A stretch of 64,000 nt of DNA from Yamagishiella unicocca. Lineage: Eukaryota; Chlorophyta; Chlorophyceae; Chlamydomonadales; Volvocaceae. Below the pieces are notes generated by a model. It saw nothing but the letters and a program-made list of their open reading frames with translations. It was not told where the DNA came from and did not search any database. The stretch spans positions 620,001 to 684,000 of the forward strand of contig BDSL01000017.1 of the NCBI GenBank assembly GCA_003116995.1, read 5' to 3'. Made by a program: the position numbers and the translations under genes. Positions 11,188 to 21,824 of this stretch are shown here, in pieces; positions within the stretch are counted from its first letter, which is position 1, and each line of letters starts with the position of its first letter.

Positions 11188-12246
11188 AGCGGGGTGACGT
11201 CGGCACGCCCGGGACATCCATCTGCCCTGGTACCTACCCCTTCATGGGCAAGGCATGTTGTAGCCCGCTCATCGCTGCGCGACTAAGGCGGAGTCCAGCG
11301 GAGTCTGCATAGCAGCGCGCGATGCAGCCGCGTCGTCGTCCTGTCAGCGAGCTGTAAGTTCATGAACGGAGGCAAGTAGTCTGCAGAGGTGGGCGCATGG
11401 GGTCGGTCGAGGAGTGCCCAGCTGCCCAGCTGCAGACCCGAGATTTCAAGGCTTTCACCGTATTGATCGTGACGTGACGGTGCTTGGGCTGTCACTGACA
11501 GTCCGCTACGACGGCGGGAACGAACTCCAGTCAATCGACAAGGCGGTTGTCACGCCTTCCACCAGTGACGCTCCTGCCGAGGAAACGCCACGACCCAAGA
11601 ACCAATCTCGAAGTCACAAGCTGTACGTTTACGCAAGGGTTCTATCACGCGCTATGTAGCTGAGTGCACATGGGGTCATGGGCTTAGTCACGCGGCGACT
11701 TGAGGGCTACGACGAAACAAATTCTCGGTGGTTGGCTCGTCCGGCGTGCTGGGCGGGGGCCGGCCCCATCCAACTACCCCTCCCACGCCTCCGGCCATTC
11801 CTGCCACAGCCGCGGCCCGGGGGCGGCCGTCGCCATTAGCCACACGAGACGATTTGGCCTACCGAGCCCACTTGCTCCCTCTTCCGGGCTCCTCCCTCCC
11901 TTGAGGGATGAGACTGGTAAAGTGAAGAACTAGCCAGCCAGGGCGGCAGCCCAGACGGACCAGCGTCGCTAGCAGGAGGTGCCGCCCAAATGTTGCACAC
12001 ATCAAGGCGGTTGCATAGCGCCTACATCGCACGCCGTCCTACTTCTAGAAGCTCCCTCGTGCACGAAACGAAGGGACGTCATGGTATCGTACCCTGCTCA
12101 ACCATGATTACCATGATGACATCCCGCGCTACCCGAGACATCAGCTGCCAGCAACTGCCATTGGGAGGCTGGCATAAAGACCCGTTACACGACATAAAGG
12201 GGGAGAGGCAAGGAGAACTCGTGAACTCGTGTACGACGGAAAACCG

Positions 12247-12270
12247 TTCGCCACGGTTTTCCGTGGCGAA
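12247..12270. repeat. Perfect inverted repeat, 10-bp arms, T4 loop
   Basis: TTCGCCACGG and its exact complement flank a TTTT loop, and a smaller CGG-AAAA-CCG hairpin lies just upstream. The shape resembles a stem-loop RNA or terminator, but no gene ends here. It is not the histone 3' stem-loop, which has a 6-bp stem and different sequence. Confidence 0.6.
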
Positions 12271-12484
12271 ACAGACGTTTGGAGACGCCTGCTGGAGGGG
12301 GCCCGCCAGAGAGCGCCATCGGTCCTCAAGAGGTTGCCAAAGTGACCAACTTTTTCTTAGACGTCTGGACTGGTGTGCATCATGAGGCATAACCAGCGGA
12401 AGGGCGTGTTCGCAGCGGTGCAGGTATGTCTAGGCGGGAAGGAAGGTCCCACGATCGGGTGCGCAGGCGCTGTGTGGTTTTGGC

Positions 12485-12570
12485 GGGCTTGCGTCGGAAA
12501 GTTGTTGTTGTAACGGTTGTCGGAAAGTTGTTGTTGTAACGGTTGTCGGAAAGTTGTTGTCGGAAAGTAT
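12485..12570. repeat. 26-bp tandem repeat, about 3 copies
   Basis: The unit runs GTCGGAAAGTTGTTG then TTGTAACGGTT. It includes half of the GTAACGGTTAC palindrome found in the dispersed repeat family 150 bp away. Confidence 0.7.
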
Positions 12571-12724
12571 GTCCGTCTATGTCTGACCCTGTGCTTCCTT
12601 GTCGTTGCCTTGCCTTGGACCCCAAAGGGTATCCTGGTGGTTAATGCTGAAAAACGCGGACACGGCAGTGCTTGGCGACAGGAGGAGTGAGTGTGCGTGC
12701 AGTACTCTCTGCTAACAACCACCA

Positions 12725-12765
12725 CCTCTTGGTCTGGAACCCACTGTAACCGTTACAACAACAAC
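12725..12765 (-). repeat. Dispersed palindromic repeat, copy 2
   Basis: The minus strand reads GTTGTTGTTGTAACGGTTAC, then AGTGGGTTCCAGACC. This is the same core as the copies near 1560, 38310, 47515 and 55180. Confidence 0.6.
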
Positions 12766-13082
12766 CACGCCATGTTGCTCGCGCTCAGCCGTGTTACAAA
12801 TGCAATCAAGCCTTGCTGTGTCTCGCTCCCGCTTGCTCCGTGCCGCCGCCACCGCGGCATTGAGCCCTCTGACAACCGCATCTTTGCATCCGGCCCATCC
12901 AGAAGACGGCAGCAGCCGCTGCGTGTGGCCGCAGCCTTACTGCCCTAGTCCCCGGGCAGCAGTCCGAATACTTGCACGGGCTGGGTGGCAGCCCATCTGA
13001 AAGCACCGTGTGGGATGACCGTGACACCAAGGAAGCTTCGAAACCAGAAATCCGTGCGGCTGTCCGTACTGCTTACATGCCT

Positions 13083-13190
13083 TCCGGTTGTTGTCGTTGC
13101 TGTCGTTGCTGTTGTTGTTGTTGCTGCTGTTGTTGCTGTTGTTGTTGTTGTTGCTGCTGCTGCTGTTGTTGCTGTTGTTGTTGGTGGTAG
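13083..13190 (-). repeat. CAG/CAA (poly-Q type) trinucleotide tract
   Basis: About 30 mixed CAA and CAG triplets on the minus strand, ending at PEGM and a stop that overlaps a TGTAA signal. It lies just downstream of the last supported exon of the PHD gene on the same strand. It may be 3' UTR or an unmodelled alternative last exon of that gene. Confidence 0.6.
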
Positions 13191-13495
13191 TGGTGGTGTG
13201 GGTGGTGGTGTGGGGACGGCCCGCCTCCGCTTCCGCTTACGCCTGCACCGTCCACACATGCAACCCTGCCGCTGGCGTGGTAGGGGGAGGTGTCCCTCAC
13301 AGCGAGTGGCGCTGACACCATCGCCGCTGCCGCGAAGGGAAAGGACAGGGGGGACGGTTCTGATGCCCGGCCGGTGACCCTCTGCGCGGGTAGGGCGGGA
13401 GGGGGGCGGTGGGGTCCTGGCTTCATAAGGGCTTGTCGGTTAGTCACCGGACCTGCAGGCCGGGCCCTCTGTCACGACGGCGACAGCGCATTGGA

Positions 13496-13550
13496 GGCCA
13501 GCCGATACCCAACCGACAGCCAACCGATAGCCAACCGACAGCCAACCAAC
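13496..13550. repeat. 11-bp tandem repeat
   Basis: The unit CAACCGACAGC, alternating with CAACCGATAGC, repeats about four to five times. Confidence 0.7.
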
Positions 13551-13656
13551 ACGGCGTCTGTTGTTTGGACGCCATGTCAGGGTAAAGGTGGCGTACGCGA
13601 AGAAAGGAACACCAACAGAGATGCCCGGTGCCGCTGTGGGCGCTACGTTCCCGCGG

Positions 13657-15012
13657 TCAGGCCGAATGCGCCGCCCGGCGGGCATAGCTGATCACCGCTG
13701 TGGTCCGAATGGAGCCCCCCCGCTGCCCCCTGCTGGCCTGGCCGACAACTACCAGCACGCAAACGCAGGGTTACGGGCACCCCCCTCAAACGCCATTCCC
13801 CCACGTGTCCCAAACCGATCTCCAACTAAGCTCCCCCCTTCTCTATCCCCGTGCGTCAAACACGTTTTCGCTGTATGAGCGCTTCAACCACGTTTGCTCT
13901 TTTTGAGCGCTTCAAACACGTTTGCTCCACACGGCTCTACGCTACCCTTTCCCCCCTCCTTCCCCCGCCCTTTGTTTATCCGCCGTGGATTCGCGGATCC
14001 TCTTATAAACCCCCCGCGTCGCCCTGCCCCACCCACCCTCCTCGCAGCCTCATCCCAACCTCTCAGCGGCGTTGCCTCACACGACCCACACGCGTCCCCC
14101 AGCCACCCACCATCCGGGCCAGCTGCCGCCACCGGGTGACCTCCGCCTCCAGCGCCATCCGCTCGGTAGCCCTCTCCGCAGTCAGCCGAGTCACGTCCGC
14201 CTGAAGCCGCTCCGCCATGCCCTCCAGCATGGCGGTGTCTGCGCAGCAGCAGGGGTGTGGGTGTGTGTGTGTCAGGGGTGCGGTATGGGTGTGTCAGGGG
14301 TGTGTGTGTTTCATGGGTGTGGGTGTGTCAGGGGTGTGTGTGTTTCATGGGTGTGTGTGTTTCAGGGGTGTGGGTGTGTCAGGGGTGTGGGTAACTTACG
14401 GACGCAGTGTGGGAGGGATAGTTGCTAGGCGTGGGGCAGGGGTAGGGTAAGCACGTGACGTAGCACCTAACGCAAGGACAAGAGCGACCTTACGTGTTGG
14501 CAAGAGCGTGCTTTAGGGTCTTAGGGCCGCGAAGGCCACGCCGCCACCAGGGCCACTACCACTGCTGCACGAACACTGCGCACCGACATATCTCAAGATC
14601 AAAAGGCGGACGACGCAAGGCCCGGTACGAGCACATGGGAGCCGCCGTACATCTCCTCCGTACATTTCCGCCGGTGCGCGCGAGGCTTAAATAGGACCGT
14701 TGGGCTGGTTGGCCGCGGGGAAGGGGAGGGTTCTACGCGGCTAGCATTTCCGCCACCAAACCATTGACCCGTAAGGCCCTCGATCTCCTACGGCCCCTGG
14801 CACGCACGGCGCACTCACAGGCCCTCTCCGTCTCCGCCTCCATGTCCCCGTCGCGCCCGCCGTATCCCCCGCCGCGGTCGGCACTACCCAGCGCGCCGCC
14901 GCCGCCGCCGCTCGCCAGCTGCGCCTGCGCCGCCGCCAGCTGCGCCCTGACCGCCCTGACCTCCTGCTCCCGCGCCTGCTCCAGCTGCTGCACGCGCTGC
15001 TGCTCCTGCTGT

Positions 15013-15063
<51 letters not shown>

Positions 15064-18000
15064 CGCAGCTGCTCCCCAGCCCGCTGCAGCTCCCGCTCCG
15101 CGGCTCCGACCCGAGCCGCCAGCGCCTGCCTCTCCGCCTCCGTCGCCTGCAGCTGCTGCCGGAGCTCCTGACTCTGCCGCTGCGCCCCCTCGGCCTGCTG
15201 CCGCAGCAGCTCCTCCCGGGCCTGGCGCTGCTGCTGCTCCTGCGCCTGAGAGGCCGCCTGACGACCTCGGAAGAGGGGAGGTGTGCGAAGGGCGGGTCGG
15301 GGGGCGGTGGGGCAGCGGGTTGGGGCAGGGGGCAGGTTGCCGGGCGGGTGAGGTGAGGTGGCTAGCCTGCAAGGCAACGAGGAGCCGCACTCGACGGAGC
15401 CCCCAAGAGCATGTGCCCAGCCCCCAACAGCCCCAGAGCATCGCGTTGTTATCGTTAAAAGAAGGAAAACGTTAAGAACGTTAAGACCAAATCAAATTGT
15501 GGAAGCAGTCGCATCGCCCGACAGGCCCAGAGCTTCCGTCCATTCTTTTGTATTATCGTTAAAAAAAGAAAAATGATTAGACCAAACACAATTGTGGACG
15601 GATTGCCCGGCAGTCGCAGGCCCCGGCAGTCCCAGCCCCCGGTAGTGCACTCACACCCACGTGCCCCCACCGACACTTGACACCCGCAGCAGCAGCAGCA
15701 CCCACCCTCTCCATCGCTTCCGCACGCAGCGCCTGCAGCTCGTCGGCCTGTCGCCCCAGCTGTAACCTGCGGCCGACGGGTTAACGGGGGGTAGCCAGGG
15801 GGCGGGGGGGAGACGAGCGGTCGGAGGGACGGGGTAAGGGTGCTAGGGGAGCCGGGGGGGAGAGCGGGTAGCGAGAAGACCCGGTTACCTGATCCGGTTC
15901 CACGATTATTCGACCCGGTTGCGGAGGAGGGGGATTGAGGGTATGAGAGTCAGGGCGTCGAGAGGCCAGCACGTGGTAATGTACGGCGAGTAACGTACGG
16001 CGAGCTGACGAGGGGGGAAGGAGGCGCCGGACCTTCAACCAACTCGCCGTCAGACACCCATACCCACTCCTTGTGGGTGCGCCTTTCGGATGATTGGGTG
16101 CTGAGTGGGTGCACGGGTCCATGGGCCCACATCCGTCGAGGGGGAGCTACACTGTTGTTAAAACTACGACAGTAGTACGTAGATACGTCTTGTCAAACAA
16201 CTGATCTTACATTTTAAACTCTGATAAGATAAGAAACGATATATAAAAAGTATATGGAGATCAATGACAGTAGGAGGACCCCTATCGACCCACTGAAGCC
16301 CCGCGACCAGGGCCGTTATATACGATCCGGGGTGTGTGGCCCTAAAGTAAAGTTTAGGGCTTAGGGCCTAAACCCTAAAAACCCAAACCCTAGTAGTCAG
16401 GCAGCCACGCTGGGGAACGTAGGCCTTATGACGCTATCCTGACGTGCTGCTGGTGGCCTGCCGGGCCCTTCACACGGCACCCATCAGGAGCACAGAAAGG
16501 GATGAGAAGGCCCCCGCGACCCACCGACCCACGCAGGAGGGCCCCCACCCCACCCCACTCCACTCCACGGGTCTCCCTCGAACCCCACTCCACCCCACAC
16601 AGTTTGTCCTCAAGGGGTCCCTTCGAAACGTCGCAAAGCGTTTGGTGCTCTGTTTCGGGGGAGCTGGCCGCCACACAGGCCTTATGTTTCTTCGTGTCTC
16701 GTACTCGCCCGCCCCGCCCCCCTCACCCACCGCTGCTGCTCCAGCTGCCGCGCCTGCGCCTCCAGCTGCTGCTGCGTGCGCTCGCTGCGGCGCCCCAGCG
16801 CGGCCTTCTGCCGGCAGTACAGCGCCACCAGCCGCTGCCAGCAGGCGGCTGACTGCCGGAACATGCGCGCGTTGACGGCCTCGGCTGCGGACATGGGGAG
16901 GGGGATTGGGTGGGCGAGAAGACCCGGTTACACGACATAGGAGGAGGAGGGCGGAACTAGCTGGCGAATAGTTTTCTCCGGGAGGGAAGGAAACTTTTGG
17001 ACAGGCATGCCTTCCTCCCCTCCTGCCGGCCCTTTTCTGTAATCCCCTCCTGCCTCCCTCCTCCTCCCGCGAGAAGCCCTCAAAATAGACCCTGAGCGCA
17101 GAGCGCAGGGACCCCCCCCCCCAGCTGGCCCCCCTCAGCAGCGCCTCCGCTCCGTCTCCTTGCCGCGCCTCTCCGCTGGACCACCACCCTCACCGCCCTC
17201 GGTTTGTCGGCCGTGGATTCGCAACGGATTCTCGTATACAAAAACCCCCAGCTGCACGCTCCCTCCCCATACACACACACACACCCCTTCCTCGCTGACC
17301 AAGCCCCCGCTCCCCCCTCGCTCGCCGCTGTCCCCACCTCCACCTCACCACGCCTGTCCTAAACGGTTTTTTCTCGCATCCACGGGTCTTCCTCGCAACC
17401 CCTCCACCTCACCTTCCGCCGCACCATCCAGCGCCCGTGTGAGTCCTTCGTACGCCACCCGCATGTAGTCGGGCGTGTCGGGCGGCAGGGCCGGGACCTG
17501 CCGCCGGGGAGCCACCCGGGGCTCAGCGCCATCCAGCGGCAGCGGGAACTCCCGCAGCAGCGCCTCCAGCTCGGGGTCGGAACCAGCAGTGCCACCAGCA
17601 TGACCACCATCACCAGCGGCGTTACCAGTAACACCGCCGGCGCCAACACCAGTACCACCTCCGCTGCCGCCACCGCCGGCGCTTCCGCTGCCACCGCCGG
17701 CGCCTCCGCTGCCGCCTCCTCCGCTGCCTCCTCCTCCGCTGCCTCCTCCTCCGCTGCCTACGTTATTGGCGTCAACTAAGACGGCGGTAGCAGTGGTGGT
17801 GCCGGTCATGGCGACCGCGGCCGAGGCAGCCGCTGCAGCGGCGACAGCGGCGAGTGGCCCTTGTGTGTAGTAGGTGTAGGGGGGGGCGAAGAGGGAGGGT
17901 GAGTCCATATGTGTAGGGGGGCTCCATTGCGGGCTTCGTTGGGGTATTCGAGCGGTGCGTGGGTTGCTGCCGGTGCTGTATGGGTGGCGAGGAAACCCCC

Positions 18001-21000
18001 GCCTCCGTATGAGGGGGGTGGGGCGAGAAGACCCGTATGAGGGGGCTGGGGCGAGAATAGACGTATGAGGGGGCTGGGGCGAGAATAGACGTATGAGGGG
18101 GCTGGAGCGAGAAGACCCGAATGAGGGGGCTGGGGCGAGAAGACCCGAATGAGGGGGGTGGGGCGAGAAGACCCGAATGAGGGGAGGGGGCAACACGCAG
18201 CCCTGGAAGTGCAGTAGCAGCCGCCTATGAGGAGCCAACGGCCCCGGTAGGACGCCGCCCCCAGCCCTGCACGAAGACAAGAAGCCCCTCGGTGCCTCGG
18301 TACGGCACGCCGCCGACCATGCAAGATCAGCTTACCAAACCAGTCCACTCAACCAAACCCAGCCGAAACGCGCAGTAAACGTCGACCAAGCCCCGAGGGT
18401 GAGACCCGACCCGACCCGACCCGACCCGACCCGACCCGACCCGACCCGACCCGACCCGACCCGACCCGACCCGCTTCCCAGCCAGCCAGCCAGCCAGCCA
18501 GCCAGCACACACCTCCCGCGCCTCGTCCCGCCGCCGTGGCCGCTGTGGCCGCCCGTGCCCCCCTAGCCGCCTGCGCTGGTGCTGGTGCTGGTGCAGGCCC
18601 GGACGTCGGGGGAGCCACCCGAGGGGCGCCTGCAGGACCAGCAGCAGCAGCAGCAGCCGTGCCCGCCGTGCGCTGCGCGCCGCTGAGACTACCGCCGCCG
18701 CCGCCGCCGGCGGTGCTCCGAAACCCGGACCCCTGAGCTTGCGGGTTGGGAGCCTGCGATACTGCCCGTGCCGCTGGTGACGGCGGTGGTGGTGCCGCAG
18801 CTCCTGGCGGCGCTGGACCACTGCGAGTTCGCGACTCCACAACACCGCCGGTGGCAGCAGCAGCGTCGGCGGCAGTAGCAGCGGCATTCGCAGCAGCGTC
18901 AGCGGCAGTAGCAGCCGCTTCCTTGCCACGCCCTGTTTGGGCAAGGGCCCCCTGCTGTCGGTGCTGCTGCTGCTGCTGCTGCTGAGGTGGAGGTGGCGGA
19001 AGCTGCGACTGCCTCCTGGGCCCCTCTTGCGACCGAGGGCGCTTCCTCCTTGGTTGCTCCTGCTGCTGCTGCTGCTCCTGCTGCTGCTGCGGTTGCTCCT
19101 GCTGCTGCTCCTGCGGTTGCTCCTGCTGCTGCCCCTGCTGCTGCTGCTGCACAGCGTCTGGCGGCGGCTGCTGAGACGACGACGCAGCCGCCGTGTTAGG
19201 CTGCACCGGCCGCACATCGGCGCCCCGCCGCCGCTGCTGCTGTTGCTGCTGCTGCTGCTGTTGCTGCTGTTGCTGCTGTTGATGCTGCTGCCTGCCGGCC
19301 GCAACCTGTGCTTCGCTCTGCGCCTGTGGATTGGGCGGTGCGCGCGAGGCCGGCAGGGTCCCGCGTTGCTGCAGCATGGCAGGTGGGGGTGCCTTCGCGG
19401 ACATCAGATACGCCGGCCGGTAACACCCACAGCATATGATCGCATCCACTCGGCCGGTTTCGCCAAGCGGTGCTGTACTCCCCCAGCCGTTTTTCTTCCG
19501 TACACGGTTTTCTTTGCAACCCAGCCGTTTCCGCCCTCGCATCCAGGGCATCTGGCGACACACAACCGCCTCTCACATGCCGTACACCCCTGGACGGCAT
19601 ACCTCCCACCTGACACACCCTGCCAACGCAAGCAGTCCTTACCCACACCCTAACCCAGATACACCCTAACCCAGATACACCCTAACCCAGAGACACGCTA
19701 ACCCAGAGACACCCAAACCCAGAGACACCCTAACCCAGAGACACCCTAACCCAGATACGCCCTAACTCAAATGCGCCCCCACCCAGGCACACGCTCACAC
19801 CGCACCTGCGACTGCGGCAGCTCCCCCTGCTGCTGCTGCCGTTGCTGTCCGGGGGGGAGGACCTGCCCACCGTCGTCATCACCAGCTGCCGCCGCCGCCA
19901 CCTGCTGCGGCCCCTGTTCCGCTCCCCCCCTGCCGCCGCCCATCCCCGCCAGCACGCGCGCCACCTGGCTGACGTCCTCTGAGTCGCTCGCCACGCCTCC
20001 ACCCGAGGCAGCTGCGGCAGCTGCCGGGATCCTGCTGCCTCCGCCGCCACCTCCAACTCCGCCTCCACCGCCGCCGCCACCTTCACCTCCGCCTCCGCCG
20101 CCTCCTCCACCTTTTGCTGACAGGTTGTAGCCAGCTTGTCGTCCTGCTGCTGCAGCCGCTGCAGCAACAACCCCCCGCCCCGGCGCCTCCACCACCCGCT
20201 GCGCTCTCGCAGGCGACGCCCGCGCGGACCCACCATCACCATCGCCAACCCCTCCGCCGCCACCAAGGCCGCCGACGACGCGACCCTGGCGCCGCCGCCA
20301 GCTGTCGTCCGCCTCCGCCCGCGGAGTGCCTTCAGCAGCTGCTGTTGCTCCTTGTGGTGCTACTGCTGATGCTGATAACGCAGCTGCTGTTGCTCCTTGT
20401 GGTGCTACTGCTGATGCTGACAACGCAGCTGCCGCGACAGCCGCCAGCGGGTCACCGCTACCGCCGGTCGCGTCAAGCGGGGAAGCCGCGGCACCTCGGC
20501 CAGCCGCCACGACGTCCGTACCCGGCTCGCCGGAGGGCCCCGCGCCGCCTCCTCCTACTGGCGGCTGGTTTCGGAGCGGGCTGGCCGGCGCGCGGTGGGG
20601 TGCCACCCGCGCGTCAGGGGCCCCGAAACCGCTCCCCGAGACGCGACTGCCCTCCCGTACGTCGTACGACAGTTGCTGTGTACGAGCGGTCGCATTGGGC
20701 GGGTCCAAGCCCCCCCCTGGAGCTGCAGCCTCCCCCCGGGCTACGGCCCCTGCTGCTGCAGGTGATGACCGCCGCCTGGCGGTCCCACCGGCGCCGGCGG
20801 CGTCGCTGCGTAGCTGTACGGCAGTAGCCGTGGTGTCGACGCGCTGCCGCTTGGCTGAACGCGCAGCGCAGCCGCCGGCGCTGGCGCCGGCGGCGGCGGC
20901 ACCGCCGCCGCTGCAATCGCTGGCGCCGCTGCCGCTGCTGCGACCGCTGCTGCTGCCCCGCGGCGCTTGCTCTGCCCGCAGCAGCGATGGCGCTCGCCGT

Positions 21001-21824
21001 CGTGGCTGCACGCCTTCCTGCTGGCACTTCCGGCAGTAGAAATCCTCGTCGTCCAACAGCGTGCGAGTCAGACCCGAACAAGCCATGTGGACGCTGCGGT
21101 TGCAGCCCTCGCAAATGTAGGAGACTTGGTTGGCTGAGCGGCAGCGATGTTGGTCGCGGCAGCGGGTGAAGCACGGCGCAACGAGCGGGGTGGGATGGGA
21201 GTGGGTGTGTGTGAAAAGGGGTGTCCAGGGGGATTGGATGGTTAAATGTTGCCAAGGATGTTGCCCAGAGGGTGTGCGTGCGACAGGTGTGGGCGATCGT
21301 ACCGGGTGGCCTCCCCGACCTCTAAACTCTCCAGACATACCATTTCTGTTGCCCGTTTCTTCGCCGCACACCAGGCATGTGTCCTTCACCAGGCCGAGGA
21401 CGAAGTGGTCCTTTTGTTTCGTGCACCACAGCTCCACCTCGTCATTGTCCAGTACCTCAACCCGGTAACCTTTTGTTCCGAGCATGAACTTGTGGAGATT
21501 TGAAAAGTTGAAGCGGCCCATGAGCTCGCCATTTTCCATTGGACCCGTAAGAAGCGTATATGATACACGTATTGGTTTCCGGTCCAAGCCTCCAGCCATC
21601 TCCTGTACGCCAGAGCTAGGACATCAGGCACCCCATCTAGCCCACTCTGCGCTTGCAACTTCCAACCGCACCTTTCCAGGTGCCTGGATGTACACGGTCA
21701 TCTCTTGACCTGGACGCAGGTCTCGGGACAAGTAAGCCTTGACGGCTGAGTGCTGTACAGACATATGTACCGACTTGAGCTCAACCCAGGGGTGATGGAC
21801 AACCTGCATACAGCGCAGCTGCAT
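13657..21824 (-). CDS. PHD-finger protein with poly-Q and coiled-coil regions
   Basis: The model has ten exons whose phases chain without error: 21824-21672, 21602-21341, 21133-19806, 19368-18513, 17832-17413, 16884-16731, 15766-15706, 15257-14819, 14238-14111 and, tentatively, 13737-13657; about 1,293 residues. A canonical C4HC3 PHD finger is split by intron 2: Cys127, 130, 146, 149, His154, Cys157, 172, 175. PHD fingers read histone tails, so a nuclear chromatin role is likely. Then come a Ser/Ala/Gly-rich region with a perfect 17-residue duplication, a poly-Q segment (about 608-627) with Q/E-rich sequence, a Gly-rich linker, and coiled-coil exons (about 1007-1267) with a second poly-Q run. 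The first exon may instead begin at an acceptor at 21804, leaving an unseen 5' exon. The last exon is the weakest call. The family beyond the PHD finger was not recognised. Confidence 0.75.
14248..14395. repeat. GGGTGTGTCAGGGGTGTG-type intronic repeat
   Basis: An imperfect tandem array of GGTGTGGGTGTGTCAGG and GTTTCATGGGTGTG in the intron between the last two coiled-coil exons of the PHD gene. Confidence 0.7.
15871..15895 (+). repeat. Dispersed intronic repeat, partial copy
   Basis: Only the 5' module GCGAGAAGACCCGGTTAC is present. It lies antisense to the PHD gene, in the intron after exon 15766-15706's upstream neighbour. Confidence 0.5.
16345..16395. repeat. Degenerate telomere-like repeats, both orientations
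   Basis: TTTAGGGCTTAGGG is followed by CCTAAACCCTAAAAACC and AAACCCTAG, so opposite telomere-type strands meet within 50 bp inside a PHD-gene intron. Confidence 0.5.
16914..16953 (+). repeat. Dispersed intronic repeat, 5' module
   Basis: Reads GCGAGAAGACCCGGTTACAC then GACATAGGAGG, antisense to the PHD gene. It starts about 30 bp upstream of a coiled-coil exon. Confidence 0.65.
17357..17403 (-). repeat. Dispersed intronic repeat, 3' module
   Basis: The minus strand reads GGGGTTGCGAGGAAGACCCG, TGGATGCGAGAAAAAACCG and TTTAGGA. It is sense to the PHD gene and starts 10 bp after the donor of exon 17832-17413. Confidence 0.7.
18007..18190. repeat. 28-bp minisatellite in PHD-gene intron
   Basis: About six or seven copies of a unit built from TATGAGGGGGCTGGGGCGAG and AATAGACG. 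Several copies carry GAGAAGACCCG, the start of the dispersed intronic repeat, suggesting the array grew from one copy of that repeat. Confidence 0.8.
18403..18506. repeat. ACCCG pentamer and CCAG tetramer microsatellites
   Basis: About 14 units of a GACCC pentamer (18403-18474) run into about six CCAG units (18479-18506), which end directly at the splice donor of the poly-Q exon of the PHD gene. Confidence 0.9.
19483..19530 (-). repeat. Dispersed intronic repeat, variant 3' module
   Basis: The minus strand reads GCTGGGTTGCAAAGAAAACC, then GTGTACGGAAGAAAAACGG. It is a diverged copy in sense orientation in the PHD intron upstream of the poly-Q exon. Confidence 0.55.
19645..19775. repeat. 16-bp minisatellite (ACACCCTAACCCAGAT)
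   Basis: About eight copies in a PHD-gene intron. The CCCTAACCC core is telomere-like but the 16-bp period is not telomeric. Confidence 0.85.
20345..20445 (-). repeat. 51-bp coding duplication in PHD gene
   Basis: Two tandem copies of a 51-bp block, exactly in frame, repeat 17 residues (ALSASAVAPQGATAA plus flanks). The near identity of the DNA shows a recent event. Confidence 0.85.

Larger units (their letters stand above)
10108..13656. other. Repeat-bearing intergenic region
   Basis: No supported gene. It contains an interstitial telomere-like run at 11162-11187, a perfect 10-bp hairpin at 12247-12270, a 26-bp tandem repeat at 12485-12570, a palindromic dispersed repeat at 12725-12765, a CAG/CAA tract at 13083-13190 and 11-bp repeats at 13496-13550. 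A minus-strand TGTAA at 13073-13077 could end the transcript of the PHD gene. Confidence 0.4.
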
